A DNA stretch of 64,000 bases from Paenibacillus sp. USDA918EY (GCF_009870825.1 NZ_WTWY01000011.1:146383-210382); one strand, 5' to 3'; positions 1 to 8,875 are shown, numbered from the stretch's first letter. Translations and numbers: made by a program. The notes: generated from the sequence alone by a model not told the origin.

Positions 1-2
1 TA

Positions 3-371
3 TGGATTCCGGAGTCGGACGTTCCCGTCGGGGTCGTGTCCTTGCAAAACTGGAGGCAGGAGCAAAAAGACGCCATGATCGGCTACATGATCGACCGCAG
101 GTTTTGGCGGCGGGGACTGGCGACGGAAGCCGTGGGCGTGCTGCTCCAATATGTTTTTTGCGGACTGCGGCTGCGGCGGGTCGAAGGCCGGTGCCATGCC
201 GTTAACGCCGCCTCGGAACGCGTCATGCAAAAAAACGGCATGGTGCTGGAACGAACGTTTATCCATAAGCGGATGTTTTTTGCGGCACCGCTTGAAATGA
301 AAATATACAGCCTTACGGACCGGCAATTTGAAGCCTGTCGTTCGGGCGTTGAACGCGAGGGTAAGGACTGA
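3..371 (+). CDS. GNAT family N-acetyltransferase, 5' part outside the window
   Basis: The frame is already open at the left edge and ends with TGA at 369-371, so only the C-terminal ~120 residues are visible. They show the GNAT acetyl-CoA binding core: GYMIDRRFWRRGLATEA is the Q/R-x-x-G-x-G/A loop (motif A), followed by NAASERVMQKNGMVLE, the usual N-x-x-S-x-x-V-x-x-K-x-G-F/M-x-x-E helix. This subfamily (RimJ/RimL-like) acetylates ribosomal protein N-termini or small amines; the acceptor cannot be told from the sequence. It sits 11 bases before the next gene's start and is probably cotranscribed with it. Confidence 0.8.
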   Translation, partial: WIPESDVPVGVVSLQNWRQEQKDAMIGYMIDRRFWRRGLATEAVGVLLQYVFCGLRLRRVEGRCHAVNAASERVMQKNGMVLERTFIHKRMFFAAPLEMKIYSLTDRQFEACRSGVEREGKD

Positions 372-382
372 AAGGAGATTAA

Positions 383-1360
383 GTGCAGCAAGTGAAGGCA
401 GAAACATGGTTTAAACATCCGGCAGGCATTTTGATCAGCTCGGCGGGGGCCACCCTGCTATGGGGAAGCGCGCTGCCTGTCATCAAAATCAGCTACGAGC
501 ATTTTCGGATCGATTCGAAAAACGTATTCGGGGAGTGGGTGTTCGCGGGTTACCGTTTTGCGCTGGCGGGGCTTCTGCTGATGCTGCTGGCGATGCTGAT
601 GGGACACGCCCGCGGCCAGGGCCGCAAGCCGCTTTCCATGCCCCGTCTCGTTCGTCTCGGCTTGATCCAGACATTTTTGCAGTACCTCGTGTTGTATGCG
701 GGACTCAGCTACAGCTCGGGCATCGAGGGCTCTATTTTGGTAGGCTCCACGTCGCTTTTTCAAATATTGTCCGCCCGGCTCATGGACAAGTCGGAATCGC
801 TGAATCCGGCCAAATGGTTTGGCCTGCTGCTCGGCTTTTTCGGCATTTTGGTCATGGGATTCGCGCAGCAGGGCGTGCAGTTCCATTTCGGCATCGGAGC
901 GATCCTGCTGCTGGCTTCGGCCGCTTTCGGCGGATTCGGCAACGTGCTTTTCCGCAAGGAAAGCGCAGGCGAATCCGTCATTGCGCTGACGGGAAAACAG
1001 ATGCTGATCGGGGGCTTGGCGCTATTGGCCGTCGGAGCCGTCCGGAGCGGGGTCGCGCCGTTCCGTTTCGACGCCAAAGGATGGCTGCTGCTTCTTTACC
1101 TTTCCGTGCTTTCGGCCGCAGGATTTGCGCTGTGGAACACGGTCATGAAATATAACGCGGTCGGAAAAGTATCCTTATATTTGTTCCTGATTCCGGTTTT
1201 CGGCGTTCTGCTGTCGGCGGTGCTGCTGGACGAACGCGTGTCGGCCTGGATCGGGCTGTCGCTTGGGCTGGTCGTTGCCGGCATCATTATCGTGAACCGC
1301 TCCGGTCAAGCGGGAAAAAGGAAAGCTGCCCGCGCCGAAAGCGCTGAAAGAGGAATGTAA
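383..1360 (+). CDS. EamA/DMT-superfamily membrane transporter
   Basis: A 325-residue integral membrane protein with about ten hydrophobic segments in two related halves, the layout of drug/metabolite transporters of the EamA (RhaT/YdcZ-like) family. Early residues GATLLWGSALPVIK match the first-helix G-x-x-W-x-x-x-P signature. It starts with GTG at 383, preceded by AGGAG in AAAGGAGATT (371-380); no ATG fits that site. The C-terminus is short, basic and cytoplasmic. Substrate is unknown; family members export amino acids, metabolites or take up nucleotide precursors. A strong terminator follows at 1472-1500. Confidence 0.85.
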   Translation: MQQVKAETWFKHPAGILISSAGATLLWGSALPVIKISYEHFRIDSKNVFGEWVFAGYRFALAGLLLMLLAMLMGHARGQGRKPLSMPRLVRLGLIQTFLQYLVLYAGLSYSSGIEGSILVGSTSLFQILSARLMDKSESLNPAKWFGLLLGFFGILVMGFAQQGVQFHFGIGAILLLASAAFGGFGNVLFRKESAGESVIALTGKQMLIGGLALLAVGAVRSGVAPFRFDAKGWLLLLYLSVLSAAGFALWNTVMKYNAVGKVSLYLFLIPVFGVLLSAVLLDERVSAWIGLSLGLVVAGIIIVNRSGQAGKRKAARAESAERGM

Positions 1361-1403
1361 CGGGGGACCTGTTTTGTAACATAATTGAAATATTGCTGTT
1401 ATG

Positions 1404-1420
1404 CGTCTCTAACAGAGACG
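1404..1420. promoter_or_regulatory. Short perfect inverted repeat in the eamA 3' region
   Basis: CGTCTCT-AAC-AGAGACG is a perfect 7-bp inverted repeat with a 3-base loop. No T-run follows, so it is not a terminator by itself. It could be an mRNA-stabilising hairpin or an operator. There is no gene start just downstream, which argues for an RNA role. Confidence 0.3.
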
Positions 1421-1471
1421 GGGTACACTTATTGCATGACCCCCTTTTTGAAAATATAAATGATGTTTTGA

Positions 1472-1500
1472 GGACCCGCTCGTGACGGGTCCATTTTTTT
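1472..1500 (+). terminator. Rho-independent terminator of the EamA transporter gene
   Basis: GGACCCG (1472-1478) pairs with CGGGTCC (1486-1492) around a 7-base loop and is followed by ATTTTTTT. The T-run lies only on the plus strand, so it ends the acetyltransferase-transporter unit and not the converging hisJ. Confidence 0.85.
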
Positions 1501-1517
1501 GTTTTGGACGGAAAAGG

Positions 1518-2327
1518 CTACAGCGGCACGCTGATTTTTTCCTTGTTTTTAAAATAGACCCATTCCTTGAAGCCGATCTCTTTCAGGCGCGCGGCGACCT
1601 GATTCAGCTCATCCGCAACCCGGGAAGGCTTATGCGCGTCCGAGCCGAACGTGACGTCGACGCCGAAATGGCAGGCGCGCTCCAGAATCGAATCCGACGG
1701 ATACCAGCCTCCGCTCAGCTTGGTTTTGCCGGAAGTGTTGATTTCGATCGCCACCCCGTGTTCCGCAATGACCTGCAGCGTTTCGTCCATCATGCGTTCC
1801 GCGGGAATATCGGAAAATGCGGGATAATTCCCTTTCATGGCGTCGATGTGGCCCAAAAATTGAAACAAGCCGCTTCGCGCCGAATCCTGGATCAGACGGT
1901 AGTATTCTTCCTTTACTTCGATGTGCTGCTTATCGTTTAATTTTTTCCAACGGTTTTTGTTGAAAATGCTGACGCCTCCGACGCTATGCACCGACCCGAT
2001 GATGTAATCGAACGGATAATTGGACAGCACCTTGCGGTAGGTTTCGAAGTGTTCGGGAAAATAATCCGACTCGATGCCAAGCAGCACGTCGATTTTGCCT
2101 TCGTACTCTTTTTTCAGCTGCAGCACTTCTTCGACGTAGTTCGCGATTTCGGATTTTCCCATGGCGATGGCCGGAAACGCCTGCTCCGCTTTTTCCCCGA
2201 AATAAGGGGTGTGGTCGGAGATGCCGATCGCTTGCAAGCCGGCGGAAACGGCGGCCTCCACATAATCGCGGATCGTTCCGTCCGCATGCCCGCAGCGGAA
2301 ATGGTGGGTATGAAGATCGAATTTCAT
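1518..2327 (-). CDS. hisJ: Histidinol-phosphatase, PHP family (HisJ type)
   Basis: A 269-residue PHP-domain phosphoesterase that would hydrolyse histidinol phosphate to histidinol, the penultimate step of histidine biosynthesis. Metal ligands are visible in order: HTHHFRCGH near residues 6-14, GISDHT near 35-40, and GSDAHKPSRV near the C-terminus. Length fits the HisJ/HisK family (about 260-270). ATG at 2327 is preceded on the minus strand by GGGAG. It lies 37 bases downstream of a LysR gene on the same strand and is probably cotranscribed with it; no other his gene is in the window. Confidence 0.85.
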   Translation of the reverse strand: MKFDLHTHHFRCGHADGTIRDYVEAAVSAGLQAIGISDHTPYFGEKAEQAFPAIAMGKSEIANYVEEVLQLKKEYEGKIDVLLGIESDYFPEHFETYRKVLSNYPFDYIIGSVHSVGGVSIFNKNRWKKLNDKQHIEVKEEYYRLIQDSARSGLFQFLGHIDAMKGNYPAFSDIPAERMMDETLQVIAEHGVAIEINTSGKTKLSGGWYPSDSILERACHFGVDVTFGSDAHKPSRVADELNQVAARLKEIGFKEWVYFKNKEKISVPL

Positions 2328-2364
2328 CGTATGTTCTCCCTTCGCTTGAAATTGGCGTCCGAAC

Positions 2365-3267
2365 TTATTCGGAGCTGATGAACTGGGTTTCGGGCATGCC
2401 CTTTAAGTCGCTTAGAAACTGCTGCATGGCGGAATTGAGATATTTTCCGGATTTGTAAATCAATCCGACGGGATGGCTGACCTCAAGCTCCCTGAGCGGG
2501 ATGATTTTGAGGGTGCCGTGACGCAGCTCGCTGGCAACCGATTGCTTGGACATAATGGCGGCGCCAAGGTCGATTTCGACCATCCGTTTGATTTCTTCGC
2601 TGCTTGACAGCTCCATGACCACGTTAGGGACAATGCCGTGTTTTTTGAATATTTCGTCGCTGAACCGTCTGCCGACCGTATCCTGCGACAGCAGAATGAG
2701 CGGCGTGTCCTGAAGGACGTCCGTCGATACCGTCGTCTTGCGGGCAAGGGGGTGCCTTGGAGAGACGATCAGCTCGAAAGTGTCGTAGTACAGGACGGAC
2801 GTAATCAAATTGGGGTTGCGTTCAATCAAATAACCGATGCCGACATCGATTTGGCCGTTTTCAACGCTCGTATAAATTTGGGAGGAGGCCATCGATTGGA
2901 TCGACGTTTTGATAAGAGGGAACTGGTTTTGAAAATAGGAAAGCACCCTCGGCAGGATTTGGATCGCGATGGAGGTCGTCGTGCCGAGCACAATATGTCC
3001 CTGCGGGATTTGATCCAGATCGGACAATCGCTGCTTCAGCTCTTCCACAACGGCCAGAATCCGCTCGGCGTGTTCAAGGAACACCTGCCCGCGGTCGGTG
3101 AGCGTAACCGGCTGATTTCGGTCGACCAGAACGGTTTTGAACTCATCCTCCAGGCTTTTGATTTGGGCGGATACCGCAGGCTGGGTCAAATTGAGCAGTT
3201 CTCCGGCTTTGCGGAAACTCATCGTCTTTGAGATGGTAATCAGTGTCTCCAGTTGACTGATGTTCAT
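2365..3267 (-). CDS. LysR family transcriptional regulator
   Basis: A 300-residue LysR-type regulator. The N-terminal winged helix is clear: residues 1-60 contain SFRKAGELLNLTQPAVSAQI, the recognition helix, then TDRGQVFLEHAERIL, the linker helix. The remainder is the periplasmic-binding-protein-like effector domain. Start ATG at 3267 follows TAAGGAGGAAC (AAGGAGG, ideal spacing). It probably forms a two-gene unit with hisJ. The effector is not predictable; family members often respond to the product of a nearby pathway and autoregulate from the adjacent upstream region. Confidence 0.88.
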   Translation of the reverse strand: MNISQLETLITISKTMSFRKAGELLNLTQPAVSAQIKSLEDEFKTVLVDRNQPVTLTDRGQVFLEHAERILAVVEELKQRLSDLDQIPQGHIVLGTTTSIAIQILPRVLSYFQNQFPLIKTSIQSMASSQIYTSVENGQIDVGIGYLIERNPNLITSVLYYDTFELIVSPRHPLARKTTVSTDVLQDTPLILLSQDTVGRRFSDEIFKKHGIVPNVVMELSSSEEIKRMVEIDLGAAIMSKQSVASELRHGTLKIIPLRELEVSHPVGLIYKSGKYLNSAMQQFLSDLKGMPETQFISSE

Positions 3268-3673
3268 GCAGTTCCTCCTTAGACTTTATTTGTACCCTGA
3301 ACGGAAATTCGACCAAAGTGTATATCCTTTAATTATATGGGATTCCGAAAGCGTCGGCAATGCCGCGCGGGCGCGGGTTCCGGGCTTGCAGCCAAACGCG
3401 GGCGGTCTCTCAAAACAAAAAAAATGAGCTAGCAAATTTCGTCATGGTATTCAAAATTATGCCTAAAGGACCGATATACATATCAGGATTCGGGCTCGCG
3501 ATTTCTTAAATAGGAAAAAGGAATTAATCATAAGGGCAATTATACCCTAGTTATTCAAGCGAATGTGAATTTTTGGTGATTTATTCAGTGGTTTCACGTA
3601 TAATTGGTTCAAACGGAAATGGGACTTTTGGAGCGTAGTGCTGCCATCTAGCTGGAAGGGGTGTTTTACATTA
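3268..3673. other. Intergenic region between lysR and cheX-like gene
   Basis: Divergent 400-base spacer with no convincing ORF. It holds the lysR ribosome site (3271-3280) and a perfect -10 box TATAAT at 3599-3604 pointing to the cheX-like gene. The -35 candidate 17 bases upstream (GTGATT) is weak, so the promoter may need an activator. The left part is GC-rich, the right part AT-rich. No riboswitch was recognised. Confidence 0.5.
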
Positions 3674-4132
3674 ATGAAAGCGGAGGTTATTAATCCTTTT
3701 CTGGAATCCGCGCGGCTTGTCATTGAGCAGGTGATACAGGTATCCCCTTCGACGGGAAACCTTGGGGTAAAGACGGTCGAATTCTTTCAAGACCATATTT
3801 GGATTCAAATCGGAATGACCGGACAGTTGAACGGAAATATTATGTTCGGCATTCATGAGAGCGTTGCGCTCCGGATGGTTTCCGTCATGATGGGCGGATA
3901 TGTCTTGACGGAAATGGACGAGATGGGGCAAAGCGCGATTTCCGAGCTCGGAAACATGATTAGCGGCAATGCGAGCACGATCTTGTCCAATCAGGGCGTC
4001 AGCGTCGACATTACGCCGCCGAAGGTTGTCAAAAGCGAACATGTGGTTTCGGCTTCTCCGCAGAAAGCGCTCAGCATCCCGCTGTTAATGGACGGAATCG
4101 GGGAACTTGACATCCAAGTCATGATTTCATAG
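3674..4132 (+). CDS. cheX: CheX-like chemotaxis phosphatase domain protein
   Basis: A 152-residue single-domain protein of the CheC/CheX/FliY family, which dephosphorylates response regulators such as CheY-P. The catalytic helix is present as SAISELGNMISGNAS, giving the E-x-x-N pair. Only one such helix is visible, as in CheX (CheC has two). ATG 3674 is chosen over an upstream in-frame ATG at 3638 because GGAAGGGG (3653-3661) serves it. No chemotaxis operon surrounds it, so a role in chemotaxis or another CheY-like pathway is inferred. Confidence 0.75.
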   Translation: MKAEVINPFLESARLVIEQVIQVSPSTGNLGVKTVEFFQDHIWIQIGMTGQLNGNIMFGIHESVALRMVSVMMGGYVLTEMDEMGQSAISELGNMISGNASTILSNQGVSVDITPPKVVKSEHVVSASPQKALSIPLLMDGIGELDIQVMIS

Positions 4133-4258
4133 GAAAAATTACTTTTTACCTGCAGCGATTTCCTCCTAACGGCTGTTTCTGCTATCTTTAGAAGAAAGGC
4201 AAAAACGGGAGCGCGGCGGCGAACCGCCACGCGCATCGCTTAGGAGGATCTGGAAACC

Positions 4259-5032
4259 ATGTTGAAGGATAAAGTCGTGTTGATTACAGGGGCTTCGAGC
4301 GGAATCGGTCTGTTGACGGCGCAAATGCTCAGCGAAAAGGGGGCCGTCCCGGTTTTGGCGGCGCGCTCCGAAAGCAAGCTGGCCGAAGCCTCCGGCCGGA
4401 TCGCCGGAAAACACGGGATTCGGGTGCTCGACGTGACCAGCGAAGAAGAGGTCAGGCAGACCGTAGAAGAAACGATACGGGACTTCGGAGGAATCGACAT
4501 TTTATTGAACAACGCGGGGTACGGCAAATTCGAAGCGGCTACGGACATGCCTTCCGAAGAATTCGGGCGGATGATGGACGTGAACTATATGGGGACCGTG
4601 CGCTGCACGAAGGCGGTGCTTCCCCATATGCTTGAGCGCCGCAGCGGGTTGATCGTCAACGTCGCGTCCATGGCCGGCAAAATCGGCACCGCCAAATCGA
4701 CCGCCTACACGGCGACCAAACACGCGGTGCTCGGATTCAGCAACGCCCTGCGGCAGGAGCTGCGCGGCACGGGAGTCGCGGTGTCCACCGTCAATCCGGG
4801 CCCGATCGATACGCCTTTTTTCGATATCGCCGATCCTTCGGGAGGATACGTAAGCAGCGTCAAATGGCTGATGATGAAACCGGAACATGTCGCGCGCAAG
4901 ATGGTGCGGCTGATGGAAACGGGCAAGGAAGAGCTGAACCTGCCGCTCAAGGCTGCCGCGGCCATGCGATTGTACCAGCTGTTCCCGCGCCTGTCCGACA
5001 GGCTTACATACCGCATGATGAATAAAAAATGA
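4259..5032 (+). CDS. Short-chain dehydrogenase/reductase (SDR)
   Basis: A 257-residue classical SDR, an NAD(P)-dependent oxidoreductase. Cofactor motif TGASSGIG is at residues 10-17, NNAG at 84-87, catalytic Ser137 and the Tyr150-x-x-x-Lys154 pair in YTATKHA. NPGPIDT follows the active site as usual. The start ATG 4259 follows TAGGAGGATC at 4241-4250. The C-terminal ~60 residues resemble the DltE/YqjQ-type SDRs, which carry a short helical extension. Substrate is unknown. It appears monocistronic, with a strong terminator immediately downstream. Confidence 0.88.
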   Translation: MLKDKVVLITGASSGIGLLTAQMLSEKGAVPVLAARSESKLAEASGRIAGKHGIRVLDVTSEEEVRQTVEETIRDFGGIDILLNNAGYGKFEAATDMPSEEFGRMMDVNYMGTVRCTKAVLPHMLERRSGLIVNVASMAGKIGTAKSTAYTATKHAVLGFSNALRQELRGTGVAVSTVNPGPIDTPFFDIADPSGGYVSSVKWLMMKPEHVARKMVRLMETGKEELNLPLKAAAAMRLYQLFPRLSDRLTYRMMNKK

Positions 5033-5035
5033 CAG

Positions 5036-5063
5036 GCCGGCTCGGGAAAGAGCCGGCTTTTTT
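5036..5063 (+). terminator. Terminator of the SDR gene
   Basis: GCCGGCTC (5036-5043) pairs perfectly with GAGCCGGC (5050-5057) across a GGGAAA loop, followed by six T. It begins three bases after the SDR stop codon. Confidence 0.92.
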
Positions 5064-5247
5064 GGATCTATAGAGCATTTTATGATTTCCAGTGTCCCCG
5101 CCAATCATCTGAATCGGCTTTGAAGCCATAGCCTTACTTTTCGGGGGAATTATATGCCGCCGGTCCGGCCTGAAATTAATTTTTTGGTGCGGAGGCGCTT
5201 TTATCATATAATGGATAGGAATGACTTAGATAAAAGGATGGAATATA

Positions 5248-6651
5248 ATGAACGCAACTTCGTTTACAGCGCTGGGCATTGAACAGTCATTGATAAACAG
5301 CCTTTCGGAATACGGAATCACGGAACCGACCCCGGTGCAGGCGGAGGCCATTCCCGCCATTTTGCGGGGAGCGGACGTGCTGGCACGTTCGCAGACGGGG
5401 ACCGGCAAAACGTTGGCCTACCTGCTGCCGATCCTTCAGGGCATCGACGCCGGCCGGAAAGCGGCGCAAAAGCTGGTGATCGCCCCGACGCAGGAGCTCG
5501 CCATGCAGATCGTCAGGGAAGGCGAAAAATACGGACAAGACCGCGGCATCGGCGTGCTTGGACTGATCGGCGGCGCCGCCCTGAAGCGCCAGGTGGAAAA
5601 GCTGAAGCAGCATCCCCAGCTTATCGTCGGCACGCCGGGAAGGATCCGTGAGCTGATCGAAATCCGCAAGCTGAAGATGCATGAAGTGAACACGATCGTC
5701 GTGGATGAGGTGGATCAGGTGTTTCAGCTCGGCGGCGCGGCGGACGTGGATCGCATACTGCGCAGCGCCCTTCGGGGCCGTCAGCTCGTGTTTTTGTCGG
5801 CGACCGTCAGCCCGGAGACGGCGGCGCTGGTCAAACGCGAGATGAACGCGCCGGTCGAGATCGGCATCGATCCGGACCAATCTACGGCCAAAGGGCTCGA
5901 GCATTTTTATTTTGCGGGCGAAGAAAGGGATAAAGTGGAGACGCTGCGCCGCGTCCTCCGCCACTATAATCCGAAAAAAGCGATTGTGTTCGTCAATCAG
6001 ACGGAAACGATCGCCGAAGTACAGGCGAAATTGAATTATTTGGGCATTTCGGCGGAGGCGCTGTATGCGGACGCGGATAAGCTGAGCCGCAGCAGGGTGC
6101 TGTCCGGGTTCCGCGGCGGCAAGTTCAAGGTGCTGGTTGCGAGCGACGTGGCCGCCCGCGGTCTCGATATCGAAGAGCTCGAGATGGTCGTAAACTATGA
6201 TCCGCCGGCGGATGCCGAGCATTACGTGCACCGTGCGGGACGCACCGGACGCATGGGCCGAAGCGGCCTGGTTCTTTCCCTTGTAACGTACCGGCAAATT
6301 TTCATCATGAACAAATTTGCGAAGGAGCTCGGCATTCCGCTCGAAGAGCGCCGGCTGTACGGCGGCAAGGTGTTGAAGCCGGGGGCGGCGCCCGGGGGGC
6401 GCGGACAGTCCGGCACCCGGAAATCCGCGGACAAGGGACCGAATGCCAAAATCGCTGCGGATGCTTCAGGCAACGGCTCAACAAGAGACGCAGCGGCCAG
6501 GGAAGAGACGCGCAGGCCGTCCGGACCGGGCAAAAGCAAAAGCGAACCTGCCCGCGGCGGCAAGCCGCCGGCTCGAAACGACAGCCAGCGGGAGCGCGAC
6601 CGGAAAAACAAAGGGGCTCCCAAATGGTTGAAGGACAAAAAACGCCCTTGA
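5248..6651 (+). CDS. DEAD-box family ATP-dependent RNA helicase with DEVD motif II
   Basis: A 467-residue RNA helicase. Helicase motifs: aromatic F6 and Q-motif TPVQ near 28-31, motif I SQTGTGKT at 48-55, PTQELA near 80-85, motif II D-E-V-D at 153-156 instead of DEAD, motif III SAT at 184-186, and motif VI HRAGRTGR near 325-335. A ~90-residue tail follows that is glycine/serine/lysine/arginine rich and ends in KWLKDKKRP, probably a disordered RNA-binding extension. Start ATG 5248 has AAAGGA upstream. Closest known style is the Bacillus YfmL/CshB-type accessory helicase, acting in ribosome assembly or cold adaptation (inference). Confidence 0.9.
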   Translation: MNATSFTALGIEQSLINSLSEYGITEPTPVQAEAIPAILRGADVLARSQTGTGKTLAYLLPILQGIDAGRKAAQKLVIAPTQELAMQIVREGEKYGQDRGIGVLGLIGGAALKRQVEKLKQHPQLIVGTPGRIRELIEIRKLKMHEVNTIVVDEVDQVFQLGGAADVDRILRSALRGRQLVFLSATVSPETAALVKREMNAPVEIGIDPDQSTAKGLEHFYFAGEERDKVETLRRVLRHYNPKKAIVFVNQTETIAEVQAKLNYLGISAEALYADADKLSRSRVLSGFRGGKFKVLVASDVAARGLDIEELEMVVNYDPPADAEHYVHRAGRTGRMGRSGLVLSLVTYRQIFIMNKFAKELGIPLEERRLYGGKVLKPGAAPGGRGQSGTRKSADKGPNAKIAADASGNGSTRDAAAREETRRPSGPGKSKSEPARGGKPPARNDSQRERDRKNKGAPKWLKDKKRP

Positions 6652-6690
6652 CGTAAAAAGCGGTATACGGCATTTCATGGAGGTGTTGCA

Positions 6691-7437
6691 ATGAACGGAA
6701 ATACGGTATTGGATATTCAAGGCTTAAGCGGGGGCTACAGCATAAACCGCCCCGTGCTTCACGACATATCCTTTCAGGTTAACCCGGGCGAAATGGTCGG
6801 TTTGATCGGTTTGAACGGCGCCGGAAAAAGCACGACCATGAAGCATATTCTCGGGCTCATGAATCCCCAAAAGGGGGAGATTCGGGTACGGGGGAAAAAG
6901 CGGGAGGAAGATGCGGAAACCTATCACGGCTCCTTGGCTTTCGTCCCGGAATCCCCGCTTTTGTACGACGAGATGACCGTCCGCGAGCATCTCGAATTTA
7001 CGGCGAGAGCCTATAACGTTCCGCGCAGCGATTACGAGGAACGTGCGGACAGGCTGTCCCGCATTTTCCGGATGCAGGACAAAATGGACAGCCTGTCCAC
7101 GCATTTGTCCAAAGGGATGCGGCAGAAAGTCATGATCATGTGCGCTTTCGTGGCCCGCCCGTCGCTGTATATCATCGACGAGCCGTTTCTCGGGCTTGAT
7201 CCGCTCGGCATCCGGTCTTTGCTGGATTTTATGGTTGAATTGAAGGAAGGGGGCTCGTCCATTCTGCTGAGCTCCCATATCCTTTCGACGATCGAGAACT
7301 ACTGCGACCGGTTTGTCGTGCTGCATCAGGGAAGCGTCATCGCGCAAGGTCCGCTGGAAGCGATCGAAGCGCAGGCGGGAACGGCCGGGGCAGGGCTTGA
7401 AGAAATGTTCTATACCCTCGTGCAAGGCAGGGATTGA
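6691..7437 (+). CDS. ecsA: ABC transporter ATP-binding protein EcsA
   Basis: A 248-residue ABC ATPase. Walker A GLNGAGKST is at 40-48, the signature LSKGM near 134, Walker B as YIIDEPFLGLDP and the switch histidine in SSHILSTIE. Sequence, length and the following 409-residue permease match EcsA of the Ecs transporter, which in Bacillus subtilis affects protein secretion, intramembrane proteolysis by RasP and competence. It overlaps the start region of ecsB, so translational coupling is likely. RBS GGAGG precedes ATG 6691. Confidence 0.88.
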   Translation: MNGNTVLDIQGLSGGYSINRPVLHDISFQVNPGEMVGLIGLNGAGKSTTMKHILGLMNPQKGEIRVRGKKREEDAETYHGSLAFVPESPLLYDEMTVREHLEFTARAYNVPRSDYEERADRLSRIFRMQDKMDSLSTHLSKGMRQKVMIMCAFVARPSLYIIDEPFLGLDPLGIRSLLDFMVELKEGGSSILLSSHILSTIENYCDRFVVLHQGSVIAQGPLEAIEAQAGTAGAGLEEMFYTLVQGRD

Positions 7438-7439
7438 CG

Positions 7440-8663
7440 ATGGACCTGATGAAATTAAGGGCGGAACGCCGTAGCCGCTTCTGGGGAAAAGAAGTGCTGC
7501 CGTACCTCGGTTACGTTTTCCAAAGCGGCGTGGCGGTGCTTTTCATGTTTGCGCTGATCGCCTTTTCGGCATGGTATACGGCTTTCGTTCAGCATCTTCC
7601 TGCCGGGCTGCCGATCCGCTGGATCATGCTGGTTTTGTTGGTGCCTTTGACGGTAAACAGCAGCTTTAGAACCTACCTGGTTCCGGCGGACAGCGTTTTC
7701 CTGCTGCCCCAGGAATCCCGGATGGCAAGCTATTTCAAAGGAAGCTGGATCGGCGGCGTCGTTTACAAACTGCTGGTTTTAGCCATCATCTTTCTTATTT
7801 TATGGCCGCTATACGTTCGCAGCGATGTCAATCCGAAGTCCTTTTGGCTGTTCCTGATCGTTCTGGTCGGGCTCAAGCTGTTGGCCAGCCACGGCTGCTG
7901 GAAAGAGCTGCGGATGGTTTCACGGAAGGCCGCGCTCGCGTACAGGCTGCTGCGTTACGTCGCGCTTGCGCTCTCCGTGGCCGCTTGGATGTGGCAGCCG
8001 GCGGGGCGCAGCTTGATCTTTATCGCGCTGCTTGCGGTCACGTATCTCGCAGCGCTGCGCATCCCGGCCAAACATCCCGTGGCATGGGAGAGGCTGATTG
8101 CCCAAGAAAAAGTACAGGTCGGACGCGTGCTGATGATTCTGGGCTGGTTCGTCAATGTCCCGGGCAGGGAGCAGCGCGTTTATGCGCGAAAATGGCTTTC
8201 CTGGGCCGGAAACGGCATCCCGTGGAAACCGGAAACGGCGTACCGGTACCTGCTCGTCAAAAGCTTCGTGCGCAGCGACATTTTGGGCATCGTGCTTCGG
8301 GTCGGCATATTGGCGGCGTTTTTGGCATGGTGGCAGCGGGGCGGCATCGTCGGCTCCGTCATCTATTTGTTTTTCGTATTTTTGGCAGGGGTTCAGCTGT
8401 CGTCGCTGCTGCGCTTTCACAGCGAATCCTTTTGGCTTCACGTATATCCGATCGCGCCCGGCAGCCGCAGAAGCAATGCGGTCAAGCTCGCGTTTCAAAT
8501 TCAGCTGCTGTTTGCGGCCGTAACCTGGCTTCCGCTGCTTGGAGCGGGGCCCGGCCGTTTCGGCGCCGTCTTTATGACGCTGGCGGGCGGGATCGTCCTC
8601 TGTTTGCTGTTCCGTTTTTTTGCCAACAGAAAAAAAGCGTCCGACGACGAAGACGAAGATTGA
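7440..8663 (+). CDS. ecsB: ABC transporter permease EcsB
   Basis: A ~407-residue polytopic membrane protein, with hydrophobic helices scattered along the whole length and a charged middle loop, ending in an acidic DDEDED tail. Adjacent to ecsA and of the family's usual length (about 408). ATG 7440 is two bases after the ecsA stop, with AGGGA at 7429-7433 as ribosome site; an in-frame TTG at 7434 would overlap ecsA by four bases and is the alternative. It would form the membrane part of the Ecs transporter, whose substrate is unknown. Confidence 0.85.
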   Translation: MDLMKLRAERRSRFWGKEVLPYLGYVFQSGVAVLFMFALIAFSAWYTAFVQHLPAGLPIRWIMLVLLVPLTVNSSFRTYLVPADSVFLLPQESRMASYFKGSWIGGVVYKLLVLAIIFLILWPLYVRSDVNPKSFWLFLIVLVGLKLLASHGCWKELRMVSRKAALAYRLLRYVALALSVAAWMWQPAGRSLIFIALLAVTYLAALRIPAKHPVAWERLIAQEKVQVGRVLMILGWFVNVPGREQRVYARKWLSWAGNGIPWKPETAYRYLLVKSFVRSDILGIVLRVGILAAFLAWWQRGGIVGSVIYLFFVFLAGVQLSSLLRFHSESFWLHVYPIAPGSRRSNAVKLAFQIQLLFAAVTWLPLLGAGPGRFGAVFMTLAGGIVLCLLFRFFANRKKASDDEDED

Positions 8664-8681
8664 CGGAATTTCACATCGAAA

Positions 8682-8725
8682 TAAAAAGGCATAAGGCGGG
8701 AGAATCCCGGCCTTATGCCTTTTCG
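8682..8725. terminator. Bidirectional terminator between ecsB and the YjcZ-like gene
   Basis: AAAAGGCATAAGGC pairs with GCCTTATGCCTTTT, with an inner GGG/CCC extension around the loop. The A-run on one side and T-run on the other make it functional for ecsB on plus and for the micropeptide gene on minus. Confidence 0.88.
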
Positions 8726-8755
8726 TAATTCTATGCTTGATCCAAGGATGCGAGA

Positions 8756-8875
8756 TCAGATCCAGAAAGAACGGGTGATGATGACCAGAAGGATGAAGAG
8801 AACAAGGATTGCTCCGGTGTTATGAAACAACCCGTGACAACCGTATCCGTACGCGCCTCTTACTTCTTCGCTCAT
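8756..8875 (-). CDS. YjcZ-family sporulation micropeptide (39 aa)
   Basis: A 39-codon gene: N-terminus MSEEVRGAYGYGCHG, then a single hydrophobic segment GAILVLFILLVIIT and a short RSFWI end. This is the YjcZ/SscA-type layout: a glycine/tyrosine-rich head and one membrane helix ending near R-x-F-W. Such peptides are made late in sporulation and sit in the spore or its coat. The minus-strand ribosome site AAAGGGG (8884-8890) is well placed. A perfect CATAnnnTA box lies 41 bases upstream of the start, consistent with sigma-K expression. Confidence 0.85.
   Translation of the reverse strand: MSEEVRGAYGYGCHGLFHNTGAILVLFILLVIITRSFWI

Noticed and set aside
4201..4240. GC-rich inverted sequence before the SDR gene as a terminator
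   Set aside because: GCGCGGCGG with CCGCCACGCGC can pair but no T-run follows and it abuts the ribosome site; at most a weak leader hairpin.
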